Assembly: GCF_000975115.1 (NCBI RefSeq)
Contig: NZ_BBRE01000004.1
Span: 62,001-126,000 of the forward strand
Source of the DNA: Demequina oxidasica
Lineage (GTDB): Bacteria; Actinomycetota; Actinomycetes; Actinomycetales; Demequinaceae
Direction of reading: 5' to 3'
DNA: 64,000 bases
The translations under genes and the position numbers were made by a program. A model generated the notes under the pieces. It worked only from the letters and a program-made list of their open reading frames with translations, ran no database searches and was not told where the DNA came from. Shown here one piece after another: positions 28,009 through 37,865 of this stretch. How positions within the stretch are numbered: the first letter of the stretch is position 1; every line of letters begins with the position of its first letter.

Positions 28009-29049
28009 TCAGCCCACCCTTTCCTTTCGGCCGAGCAATCCTTGTGGTCGCACCAGCAGCGTCAGGATGAGCATGCCCATCACGATCGCGTACTTGAGGT
28101 CCGGCGTGGGGAGGAACACGGTCGAGACCTCGGCGACAATGCCGACGACGAGCGATCCCACGAGCGCGCCGAACGGGTGACCGAGACCACCGAGTGTCAC
28201 AGCGGCGAACATGAGCAGCAGGATGCGAGCACCAGCACTGAAGTCCGACGTGTTCTCGTATAGCGCGAGTAGTACGCCACCGAGTGCGGCGAGCGAGCCG
28301 GACATGATCCACACGATGCGGATCACGCGGTTCACGGAAATACCGGTCGCCGATGCGAGGGCCGGGTTATCAGACACGGCGCGGGTTGCGCGTCCCAGGC
28401 GGGTGCGCTGCAGGAAGAAGCCCACAGCGCCGAGTGCGACGATACAGACGGCCATGGAGATCATGGTCTGCGGGCCAATCGACACCGGGCCGAACTCGTA
28501 CCGCACTTCAATCGAGGTGGAGAGGCGAACGCGCTGTGCGCCCATCCAGATCTGCAGCAGGTTGACCGCGGCCAGGGCGAGCCCGATCGACACAATCATT
28601 TGCTGCATCGGCGCGATGCGCCGCTTTCTCAATTGTGACCATAGGACCGTGTCCTGGAGCCAACCTGACGCTCCACCCGCGAGGACCGCGAAGACCGCGG
28701 CGAGCAGGATGGGGGCGCCGGCGGTAACTGCGGCGAACGCGGCGGCGGCACCAAAGGTGACCTGCTCACCGTGTGCGAAGTTACTCAGCCCGGTGGTGGC
28801 GTAAATCAGGGAGAGTCCAACGGAAGCGAGGGCCAGCAAGAGGCCGAACGTAATTCCGTTCAAAAGGTTCTGTAGGAGGAGGTTTGTCTCAGTCCCTCCG
28901 GCTGTGTCTGCTACCTCAGTAGCTAGTTGTGATGCCTGCGCTGGCACTGCCGAGATCACGGTGATTGCTGCCACCGTCAATGTCGATAGCAGGGCTATAC
29001 GCAGCGGAAAATGGCGGGCTTTTGGCCCCGCATGGTCGGCGTTCCGCAC
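28009..29049 (-). CDS. livH: Branched-chain amino acid ABC transporter, permease LivH with signal-like N-terminus
   Basis: Membrane subunit of the importer and first gene of the minus-strand operon. The protein is 346 residues, about 50 longer than typical LivH. The extra N-terminus has a basic start, a hydrophobic stretch at about 17-34 and a PAQAS site that resembles a signal peptidase cleavage point. The permease core then starts at about 57 with LLLQNLLNGITFGLLLALASVG in two overlapping pieces. Core motifs include LSNFAHGEQVTFGA and RAVSDNPALASATGI. The GTG start is supported by a perfect AGGAGG ribosome site 5 nt upstream, so the extension is probably real. Confidence 0.94.
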   Translation of the reverse strand: MRNADHAGPKARHFPLRIALLSTLTVAAITVISAVPAQASQLATEVADTAGGTETNLLLQNLLNGITFGLLLALASVGLSLIYATTGLSNFAHGEQVTFGAAAAFAAVTAGAPILLAAVFAVLAGGASGWLQDTVLWSQLRKRRIAPMQQMIVSIGLALAAVNLLQIWMGAQRVRLSTSIEVRYEFGPVSIGPQTMISMAVCIVALGAVGFFLQRTRLGRATRAVSDNPALASATGISVNRVIRIVWIMSGSLAALGGVLLALYENTSDFSAGARILLLMFAAVTLGGLGHPFGALVGSLVVGIVAEVSTVFLPTPDLKYAIVMGMLILTLLVRPQGLLGRKERVG

Positions 29050-29093
29050 CTAGTCCTCCTCGTCTGGGTTGCTTCCAACATAGACCACAGTTG

Positions 29094-29501
29094 TTACGGC
29101 AATGTTTTCACCACGCACGTGAGGCGGGCCGTTGCAAGATTGTGATTGTCCTGGTCTGTCACGTTTATCGCGTATGTCGCGGTGGTTCGTCCACGATGCA
29201 GGGCAGTCGCTGTTCCGGTCACAATTCCGTTACGAACTGACCGGTGATGGGTGATATTGAGGTCGACGCCCACCGCCACCTTGCCCTCACCTGCATGCGC
29301 CATCGCGGCCAACGAACCTAGGGTCTCGGCCAGTACCGCCGAGGCTCCACCGTGCAGCAGCCCGTACGGCTGGACGTTGCCCGCGACGGGCATCGTCCCT
29401 ACTGCCGCCTCAGGAGTGACTGACAGAATCTCGATCCCCATGCGAGTGATCAGATTGTCTTTGGGCATGTTCTGGAGTGCCGCGAGCATCGATTCATTCA
29501 T
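29094..29501 (-). CDS. PaaI-family hotdog thioesterase
   Basis: Predicted acyl-CoA thioesterase, cytosolic. The protein is 135 residues with a single hotdog domain. The active-site region YGLLHGGASAVLAETLGSLAA (about 46-66, in the family G-x-x-HGG-x-x-x-x-x-D/E pattern) has Glu at the catalytic acidic position. DLNITHHRSVRNG is the second conserved block. It could be involved in phenylacetate or menaquinone-linked CoA hydrolysis; specificity is unknown. Its start codon is only 18 nt from that of polA on the other strand. A CAACCT hexamer 6 nt before its ATG (29513-29508) overlaps the polA -10. Confidence 0.87.
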   Translation of the reverse strand: MNESMLAALQNMPKDNLITRMGIEILSVTPEAAVGTMPVAGNVQPYGLLHGGASAVLAETLGSLAAMAHAGEGKVAVGVDLNITHHRSVRNGIVTGTATALHRGRTTATYAINVTDQDNHNLATARLTCVVKTLP

Positions 29502-29506
29502 GGGGA

Positions 29507-29513
29507 TAGGTTG
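29507..29513. promoter_or_regulatory. Overlapping -10 elements of polA and the thioesterase gene
   Basis: Plus strand TAGGTT (29507-29512) is 7 nt before the polA GTG. Minus strand CAACCT (29513-29508) is 6 nt before the thioesterase ATG. Both predict leaderless mRNAs with start points about 19 nt apart. The minus-strand element is weaker because it lacks the initial T. Confidence 0.5.
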
Positions 29514-29519
29514 TCACCT

Positions 29520-32186
29520 GTGAGTGAATCTAACAATGGCACCCTGCTCCTGATCGACGGCTTCTCGATGGCGTTCCGCGCTTTCTTTGGGCTTCCCGTC
29601 GAGAATTTCGCAACGTCGACGGGGGTGCCCACCAACGCGGTGTACGGGTTCACCACGATGCTCGCGACGCTCATCAAGGACAACAAACCCACCCACATTG
29701 CCGTGGCATTCGATCTGCCAGGCGGAACCTTCCGCACCGAGCGCCTCCCGTCGTACAAGGGCACGCGGGACGAGACGCCCCCCGAGTTTTCACCTCAGGT
29801 GCCGCTGCTGCGCGAGATGCTCGCCGCGCTGCGCATCGAGGTGGTGGACAAGGAAAATTTCGAGGCGGATGATGTGCTGGCGACGTACGCCAAGCAAGGC
29901 GCCGATGCCGGGATGAGGGTGTTGGTGGTCTCTGGGGACCGGGACACGATTCAGTTGGTGAACGAGAACGTCACCCTGCTCTATCCCCGCAAGGGGGTGT
30001 CCGACCTGGTGCGGTACACCCCGCCTGCGGTGCAGGAGAAATATGGCCTACTCCCGCACCAGTACCCGGAGCTTGCCGCACTGGTGGGGGAGACCAGTGA
30101 CAATCTGCCAGGGGTGCCGGGCGTGGGACCCAAGACGGCCGCGAAGTGGATCAACACGTACGGCTCGCTGCCGGAAATCTTGGACCGTGCCGAGGATGTT
30201 CCGGGCAAGGCGGGGGAGTCGCTCCGCGCTCACCTCGACAACGTGAAACTCAACCGCGAGCTTAACCACCTGGTGACCGATTTGGACCTGCCACTAGGAG
30301 TTTCCGACCTCGAATACGGCGGAGCCGACGCCACTGCCATCCACGAGGTGTGCGATGCGCTCCAATTTAAGACGCTCCGCGACAAGTTGTTGCCGCTGGT
30401 CACGAACGGCGACCCGGGCGCCCCCGCCGAGACGGCATCGTCCGAGGTAGTGGAAGTGGTGAGTGAGAAGGCAGTCGAGGCAGTCGCGGCATCGGCCGCG
30501 CGGGCCTATATATATGTGGACGGGAAGATCGGTGCCGATGCCGATGCTTGGGCCATTGGCGTCTGCCATGCCCCCGGCGCGGCGTGGGCGATTGATCTCA
30601 CAGCGCTCAGCGCCGCCGAGGACAAGTTGCTACGGGCGTGGCTCGAGAACGAGGACGTCCCCAAGGTGCTGCACGGCGCCAAGGACGCGTGGCACGCGCT
30701 CACTGCTCGCGGCTTTGATCTGCGCGGTGTGGTCGGCGACACCCAGATCGCGGCATTCCTCGTCAACGCCGACCAGCGCGGATTCTCGCTGGAGGATGTG
30801 GCTCAGCGCTACCTGAGCCAGAGCATCGACGCCGGGGCTGCGGGTGGCGAGTTGGATCTTGGACTCGAGAACTCTGCGGCCCACTCCGCCGCCGAGCGCG
30901 CCTCCGTCGTGGGCGCCCTGGCGCTCGACCTCGAGGCACAGGTTGAGGAGCGCGGCATGGGCGACCTGTATCGCGAGATGGAGGTGCCGCTCATCGCGGT
31001 GCTAGCCACCATGGAGAACGCTGGAATCGCGATCGACGGCGAGCACCTCCAGTCACTTAGCGACCAGGCACGGGGCCGGGCCGGACAGGCGGCCGATGCT
31101 GCGTACGAGGCCATCGGTGGACGCGAAGTAAATCTGGGGTCTCCCAAGCAGCTCCAGGAGGTGCTGTTCGACCAGCTGGAGATGCCCAAGACCAAGAAGA
31201 TCAAGACCGGCTACACGACCGATGCCGCGTCGCTTGCGGAGCTCAACGAGAAGAACCCGCACCCGTTCCTCGAGGCGCTACTCGCGCACCGGGACTCGAC
31301 CAAACTTGCGCAGATCATCGACGGGCTCGCCGCGTCGGTGCGTTCCGACGGTCGGATTCACACCACCTTTAGTCAGACGGTCGCGTCCACGGGTCGGCTG
31401 AGTTCCAAGGACCCAAACCTGCAAAACATCCCGATTCGCACGCCGGAAGGCCATCGCATCCGGGAGGCCTTTGTGGTGGGAGAGGGCTGCGAGACGCTGG
31501 TGACCGCCGACTACAGCCAGATCGAGATGCGCATCATGGCGCACCTGTCCGGCGATGGCGCGCTGATCGAGGCCTTCAAGGGCGGCGAGGACCTGCACAG
31601 GTTTGTGGGGTCGCGCGTGTACGGCGTGAAGCCCGAGGACGTGACGCCGGAGATGCGCGGCCACGTCAAGGCGATGTCCTACGGGCTCGCCTACGGATTG
31701 TCGGCGTTCGGGCTGTCGCGTCAGTTGAAGCTGCCGGTGAACGAAGCGCAGGCGCTCATGGACGACTACTTCTCTCGCTTTGGCGCGGTGCGCGACTACC
31801 TGAAGTCCGTCGTGGAGCAGGCTCGCAAGGACGGCTACACGGAGACCATCTTTGGGCGCAAACGCTATCTGCCCGACCTCACGTCGAGTAACCGCCAGCG
31901 CCGCGACATCGCCGAACGAGTGGCCCTTAACGCACCTATTCAGGGCAGCGCCGCAGACCTGATCAAGCGCGCCATGCTGGGAGTCGAGTCGCGGCTGCGG
32001 TCCGAGGGCCTGGAATCTCGCATGCTGCTGCAAGTTCATGATGAGCTCGTGATTGAGGCTGCGATGGGGGAGGCGGACGCCGTGGAGACAATCCTGCGAG
32101 ATGAGATGCACGGCGCTGCGGATCTGACGGTGCCTCTCGACGTGAACGTCGGCGTCGGAGAGAACTGGCGCACCGCGGGGCACTAG
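29520..32186 (+). CDS. polA: DNA polymerase I
   Basis: Gap-filling and repair polymerase with 5' nuclease. The protein is 888 residues: 5'-3' exonuclease (about 8-300), a 3'-5' exonuclease-like domain (about 320-500) and polymerase (about 510-888). The exonuclease-like domain lacks the D-x-E motif that should be near its start (YVDGK instead), so no proofreading is expected, as in other actinobacteria. Polymerase motifs: A TADYSQIEMRI, B RGHVKAMSYGLAYG, C LLQVHDELVIE. In motif B the residue matching E. coli Phe762 is Tyr. I chose GTG 29520 because TAGGTT stands 7 nt before it; a TTG 9 nt upstream is the alternative. Divergent from the thioesterase gene. Confidence 0.97.
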   Translation: MSESNNGTLLLIDGFSMAFRAFFGLPVENFATSTGVPTNAVYGFTTMLATLIKDNKPTHIAVAFDLPGGTFRTERLPSYKGTRDETPPEFSPQVPLLREMLAALRIEVVDKENFEADDVLATYAKQGADAGMRVLVVSGDRDTIQLVNENVTLLYPRKGVSDLVRYTPPAVQEKYGLLPHQYPELAALVGETSDNLPGVPGVGPKTAAKWINTYGSLPEILDRAEDVPGKAGESLRAHLDNVKLNRELNHLVTDLDLPLGVSDLEYGGADATAIHEVCDALQFKTLRDKLLPLVTNGDPGAPAETASSEVVEVVSEKAVEAVAASAARAYIYVDGKIGADADAWAIGVCHAPGAAWAIDLTALSAAEDKLLRAWLENEDVPKVLHGAKDAWHALTARGFDLRGVVGDTQIAAFLVNADQRGFSLEDVAQRYLSQSIDAGAAGGELDLGLENSAAHSAAERASVVGALALDLEAQVEERGMGDLYREMEVPLIAVLATMENAGIAIDGEHLQSLSDQARGRAGQAADAAYEAIGGREVNLGSPKQLQEVLFDQLEMPKTKKIKTGYTTDAASLAELNEKNPHPFLEALLAHRDSTKLAQIIDGLAASVRSDGRIHTTFSQTVASTGRLSSKDPNLQNIPIRTPEGHRIREAFVVGEGCETLVTADYSQIEMRIMAHLSGDGALIEAFKGGEDLHRFVGSRVYGVKPEDVTPEMRGHVKAMSYGLAYGLSAFGLSRQLKLPVNEAQALMDDYFSRFGAVRDYLKSVVEQARKDGYTETIFGRKRYLPDLTSSNRQRRDIAERVALNAPIQGSAADLIKRAMLGVESRLRSEGLESRMLLQVHDELVIEAAMGEADAVETILRDEMHGAADLTVPLDVNVGVGENWRTAGH

Positions 32187-32221
32187 GGCAGAGGTGCGAC
32201 CGCTGTCCCTCCGAGTGCAAC

Positions 32222-32227
32222 TAGGCT
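32222..32227 (+). promoter_or_regulatory. -10 element for leaderless pfkA
   Basis: TAGGCT sits 6 nt before the pfkA ATG, 36 nt past the polA stop, with no ribosome site between. With the next base it forms TAGGCTA, the same symmetric seven-mer found at the tRNA/ANTAR promoter. Confidence 0.55.
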
Positions 32228-32233
32228 AGGTAC

Positions 32234-33253
32234 ATGCGTATTGGACTCCTCACCGGCGGCGGTGATTGCCCAGGGCTGAATGCAGCCATCCGAGCGGTAG
32301 TGAAGCGGGGGACCGCCGAGCACGGCGTGTCGATCATGGGCTTCCACAACGGGTGGCAGGGCGTCATCGATGGCGACGCACAGCCGATGAGCCGCGAGGA
32401 CGTGAGCGGCATCCTGGTGGCCGGCGGAACAATGCTTGGCACCGCGCGCTGTCACCCTCACAAAGTCGAGGGTGGCATCGAGGCGGTCATCGAAACGGCG
32501 CAAAGCGAGAACCTCGACGCACTGATCTGCATCGGTGGCGACGGCACCCTGCGGGCGGCGTCCAAGGTTCACAATGCGGGTGTGCCGGTGATCGGCATCC
32601 CCAAGACCATCGACAACGACGTGGTAGGCACTGACTCCTCCATCGGTTTCGACACCGCGGTATCCATCGCCACCGAGGCTATTGATCGACTGCACTCAAC
32701 TGCGGAGTCTCACAACCGCGTCATGGTCGTTGAACTCATGGGACGGCACGCGGGCTGGATCGCAGTGGCGGCAGGTGTCGCGGGAGGTGCCGACATCATC
32801 TTGGCGCCCGAGCGCCCTTTCGACATTGACGACATCGTCAAGAAGATCCGTCACCGCCACCGTCACCGCAACTTCTCCATCGTTGCGGTAGCCGAGGGCG
32901 CTGTGCCTGCTGAGGGATCGTCATGGAAGCCCACCGAGACCCTCGATGCCAAGGGAAATCCCATCGCTGGACAGATTGGCTCGCAGATCACGCAGGCAAT
33001 TGAGCAGGCGACCGGATTTGCGACGCGACTTACCGTGCTCGGTTACACACAGCGCGGGGGAGTGCCTACTCCCACCGACCGACTCCTTGCGACACGCTTT
33101 GGGGTCGCGGCGATCGACGCCGCGGTCGAGGGCAACACGGGAGTGTTCACCGCTCTGCGTGGCGAGCACGTTCAAATGCGCCCGTTCAAAGTGATGGCGG
33201 GCAAGACTAAGTTCGTCTCCGACGACCTACTCGACACCGCCATCGGGTTGTAG
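32234..33253 (+). CDS. pfkA: 6-phosphofructokinase
   Basis: Phosphorylates fructose 6-phosphate, the committed glycolytic step. The protein is 339 residues. LLTGGGDCPGLNAAIR is the N-terminal phosphate loop; CIGGDGTLRAAS and the catalytic IPKTIDND follow. The residues that distinguish phosphoryl donors are mixed: Gly at the position of E. coli Gly104 (GGDGT), as in ATP enzymes, and Lys at the position of Gly124 (PKTIDND), as in pyrophosphate enzymes. This G/K combination is known in the long-type actinobacterial ATP-PFK group, so ATP is the likelier donor. The start is supported by the leaderless promoter spacing. Confidence 0.94.
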   Translation: MRIGLLTGGGDCPGLNAAIRAVVKRGTAEHGVSIMGFHNGWQGVIDGDAQPMSREDVSGILVAGGTMLGTARCHPHKVEGGIEAVIETAQSENLDALICIGGDGTLRAASKVHNAGVPVIGIPKTIDNDVVGTDSSIGFDTAVSIATEAIDRLHSTAESHNRVMVVELMGRHAGWIAVAAGVAGGADIILAPERPFDIDDIVKKIRHRHRHRNFSIVAVAEGAVPAEGSSWKPTETLDAKGNPIAGQIGSQITQAIEQATGFATRLTVLGYTQRGGVPTPTDRLLATRFGVAAIDAAVEGNTGVFTALRGEHVQMRPFKVMAGKTKFVSDDLLDTAIGL

Positions 33254-33353
33254 CGACAAGGCTTGTCGGCGGCTCCGCCGAGCCAGCATCGTCCGCTTGC
33301 AAGGTTCTCTTCAAGGCCGCACGTAACGCGGAGGTCACGATTATGCTCGCGCA

Positions 33354-33383
33354 TTGTGTCGTTTGGGCTGGTCGCGATACCAT
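33354..33383 (+). promoter_or_regulatory. Promoter of rpsA
   Basis: TTGTGT (33354-33359), an 18 nt spacer and TACCAT (33378-33383) predict a start near 33390 and an untranslated leader of about 74 nt, unlike the leaderless neighbours. Between pfkA and this promoter a small hairpin CGGCG-GCTC-CGCCG (33267-33280) may end pfkA transcription. Confidence 0.55.
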
Positions 33384-33463
33384 AGTCGATGGCCCAGTGC
33401 GTCCTGCCCTGAGTCATGTCCATTCCATCCGTTTAATCAACCTATATCGGAGTTAACTACTAC

Positions 33464-34960
33464 ATGTCCGTCTCCACCCCCGAAGAAACCGTTATTACCG
33501 TCAACGACATCGGCTCGAGTGAAGATTTCCTCGCCGCGATTGACGCAACGATCAAGAACTTCGATGACGGTGACCTCGTTGAGGGCATCATCGTCAAGGT
33601 CGATCGTGACGAGGTCCTCCTCGACATCGGCTACAAGACCGAGGGCGTTATTCCGTCCCGCGAGCTGTCGATCCGTCACGACGCCAACCCCGATGAGGTC
33701 GTGAACCTCGGCGACACCATCGAGGCACTCGTCCTCACCAAGGAGGACAAGGAAGGCCGTCTTATCCTGTCCAAGAAGCGCGCGCAGTACGAGCGAGCTT
33801 GGGGCAGCATCGAGAAGGTCAAGGAAGAGGACGGCATCGTGACCGGTTCCGTGATCGAGGTCGTCAAGGGCGGCCTCATCGTGGACATCGGCCTCCGTGG
33901 CTTCCTCCCCGCCTCGCTCGTCGAGATGCGCCGTGTGCGCGACCTCGCGCCCTACATCGGTCAGCAGATCGAGGCCAAGATCATCGAGCTCGACAAGAAC
34001 CGCAACAACGTGGTCCTGTCACGCCGTGCCTTCCTCGAGCAGACGCAGTCCGAGGTGCGCTCGACGTTCCTCACCGCACTGGCTCCCGGTCAGCAGCGCA
34101 AGGGTGTCGTCTCCTCCATCGTCAACTTCGGTGCCTTCGTGGACCTGGGCGGCGTGGACGGCCTCGTGCACGTCTCCGAGCTTTCCTGGAAGCACATCGA
34201 CCACCCGAACGAGGTCGTGTCCGTGGGCCAGGAAGTCGACGTCGAGGTTCTCGACATCGACATGGACCGCGAGCGCGTGTCGCTGTCGCTCAAGGCAACG
34301 CAGGAAGACCCGTGGGCCGTGTACGCACGTACCCACGCGATCGGCCAGATCGTTCCCGGCAAGGTCACCAAGCTGGTTCCCTTCGGCGCATTCGTGCGCG
34401 TGTTCGAGGGCATCGAGGGCCTGGTGCACATCTCCGAGCTGGCCACGCGCCACGTGGAGCTGCCCGAGCAGGTTGTGTCGGCTGACGAGGACGTCTTCGT
34501 CAAGATCATCGACATTGACCTCGAGCGTCGCCGCATCTCGCTGTCCATCAAGCAGGCCAACGAGGGTGTCGACCCGAACGGTGAGGACTTCGATCCCGCA
34601 CTGTACGGAATGACCGCCGAGTACGACGCCGCGGGCAACTACAAGTACCCCGAGGGCTTCGACGCCGAGACGCAGGAATGGCAGGAAGGCTTCGACGAGC
34701 AGCGCGAAGCCTGGGAAGCCGACTACGCCAAGGCTCACGAGCGCTGGGAACTGCACAAGGCATTCGTTGCCAAGCAAGACGCCGCCGCTATCGAGGCAGA
34801 GACGGCGGCTCCTGTTGCCGCCGCAGCCAAGAAGCGTGGCCCCAAGAACGACGGACCCACGTCCTACTCGTCGCAGGACGAGGAGTCCTCGTCGGACGCC
34901 GGCACGCTGGCATCGGACGAGCGCCTCGCAGCACTGCGCGAGAAGCTCACGGGCAACTAG
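33464..34960 (+). CDS. rpsA: 30S ribosomal protein S1
   Basis: Binds mRNA on the small ribosomal subunit. The protein is 498 residues with four S1 RNA-binding repeats at about 38-107, 124-193, 210-278 and 295-364, recognisable by G-x-V-x-x-V-x-x-(F/G)GAFV blocks such as VSSIVNFGAFVDLGG and VTKLVPFGAFVRVFEG. A Lys/Glu/Ala-rich tail with a Ser-rich stretch follows. Actinobacterial S1 has four repeats rather than the six of E. coli; leaderless mRNAs do not need S1, which fits the many leaderless starts in this window. The codon bias is strong, as expected for high expression. A strong terminator follows. Confidence 0.97.
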   Translation: MSVSTPEETVITVNDIGSSEDFLAAIDATIKNFDDGDLVEGIIVKVDRDEVLLDIGYKTEGVIPSRELSIRHDANPDEVVNLGDTIEALVLTKEDKEGRLILSKKRAQYERAWGSIEKVKEEDGIVTGSVIEVVKGGLIVDIGLRGFLPASLVEMRRVRDLAPYIGQQIEAKIIELDKNRNNVVLSRRAFLEQTQSEVRSTFLTALAPGQQRKGVVSSIVNFGAFVDLGGVDGLVHVSELSWKHIDHPNEVVSVGQEVDVEVLDIDMDRERVSLSLKATQEDPWAVYARTHAIGQIVPGKVTKLVPFGAFVRVFEGIEGLVHISELATRHVELPEQVVSADEDVFVKIIDIDLERRRISLSIKQANEGVDPNGEDFDPALYGMTAEYDAAGNYKYPEGFDAETQEWQEGFDEQREAWEADYAKAHERWELHKAFVAKQDAAAIEAETAAPVAAAAKKRGPKNDGPTSYSSQDEESSSDAGTLASDERLAALREKLTGN

Positions 34961-34975
34961 TCCACAGCTTTAACT

Positions 34976-35011
34976 AAGAACGGCCCCCACCTGTCGGTGG
35001 GGGCCGTTCTT
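34976..35011 (+). terminator. Rho-independent terminator after rpsA
   Basis: AAGAACGGCCCCCACC pairs perfectly with GGTGGGGGCCGTTCTT over 16 bp around the four-base loop TGTC. The stem's own TTCTT plus TGCG forms the tail. It starts 15 nt past the stop. Confidence 0.9.
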
Positions 35012-35077
35012 GCGTTCAGGTGGGGAATCTGCCACACCATGTTGCCCTCCAACTGCGTGAGGTGCCAGACTTCCCGC

Positions 35078-35671
35078 ATGCTTCGCATTGGACTCACAGG
35101 CGGTATCGCTTCAGGAAAGTCGGTTGTCGCCGAACGCCTGGGCGAACTAGGCGCGCACGTCGTCGACCATGACGTGCTGTCGCGGCGTGTGGTGGAGCCA
35201 GGCTCGGCTGCTCTCGTGGAGATTGTCCACGCCTTCGGAGACCGAGTAGTGGTAGATGGGCAACTCGACCGTGAGGCGCTCGGCACGCTGGTGTTCACGG
35301 ACGGCCGTGCCCGTGAACGTCTCAACTGCATAGTTCACCCTTATATCGAGGCGATGGCCGCGGCAATGGACAAGCAGGCTCGGGCGGCGGGCGAGGCGGT
35401 CGTGGTGCACGACATTCCGTTATTGGTGGAGACCAATCAGGGTGGCGCTTTTGGTCTGGTCGTGACGGTTGCGGCCCCCGTCGAGGTGCGCCTCAAGCGT
35501 TTGATGGAGACCCGCAGCATGCGCCATGACCACGCCCAGGCGCGCATTGACTCGCAGGCGACTGACGAGGAGCGCGCAGCAGTGGCCGACCATGTTTTTG
35601 ACGGCAGCGGAACCCGGGAGCGGCTGCGTGCCCAAGTTGACGAGTTCTGGACCATTCACGTTCCGCATTAG
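35078..35671 (+). CDS. coaE: Dephospho-CoA kinase
   Basis: Phosphorylates dephospho-CoA, the last step of coenzyme A synthesis. The protein is 197 residues: P-loop GGIASGKS (about 8-15), then DHDVLSRRVVEPG (about 31-43), and the lid region LKRLMETRSMRHDHAQARIDSQA in the usual position (about 136-158). I chose the ATG at 35078 because the family begins M-x-x-IGLTG; earlier in-frame starts would run into the rpsA terminator. A CAGACT hexamer 6 nt before the ATG may be a leaderless -10. Adjacent to rpsA as in many actinobacteria. Confidence 0.96.
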   Translation: MLRIGLTGGIASGKSVVAERLGELGAHVVDHDVLSRRVVEPGSAALVEIVHAFGDRVVVDGQLDREALGTLVFTDGRARERLNCIVHPYIEAMAAAMDKQARAAGEAVVVHDIPLLVETNQGGAFGLVVTVAAPVEVRLKRLMETRSMRHDHAQARIDSQATDEERAAVADHVFDGSGTRERLRAQVDEFWTIHVPH

Positions 35672-35706
35672 GGGAGCGTGTGTCCTGTCGTGTCACACCC
35701 GGGGCG

Positions 35707-35712
35707 TAGCGT
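35707..35712 (+). promoter_or_regulatory. -10 element for leaderless uvrB
   Basis: TAGCGT stands exactly 6 nt before the uvrB ATG, and no ribosome site is present. No LexA-like palindrome was seen here, in contrast to uvrA. Confidence 0.55.
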
Positions 35713-35718
35713 TGAGAC

Positions 35719-37788
<2,070 letters not shown>

Positions 37789-37853
37789 CTCTTAGTTCGC
37801 GTTCGGCAGGCGAAGGTTCGACACCCCTGGCCCGACGCCGTGCTAAGCGGCCG

Positions 37854-37859
37854 TAGTAT
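37854..37859 (+). promoter_or_regulatory. -10 element for leaderless terC-like gene
   Basis: TAGTAT is 6 nt before the GTG start, with no ribosome site. This supports the GTG rather than any downstream ATG as the start. Confidence 0.55.
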
Positions 37860-37865
37860 TGCCGG

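Noticed and set aside
35690-35718. LexA box before uvrB
   Set aside because: No pair of CGAAC/GTTCG half-sites at 4 nt spacing was found in the region.
37789-37865. Manganese riboswitch (yybP-ykoY) before the TerC-like gene
   Set aside because: The gap is only 77 nt and a -10 hexamer 6 nt before the GTG leaves no leader to hold a riboswitch.
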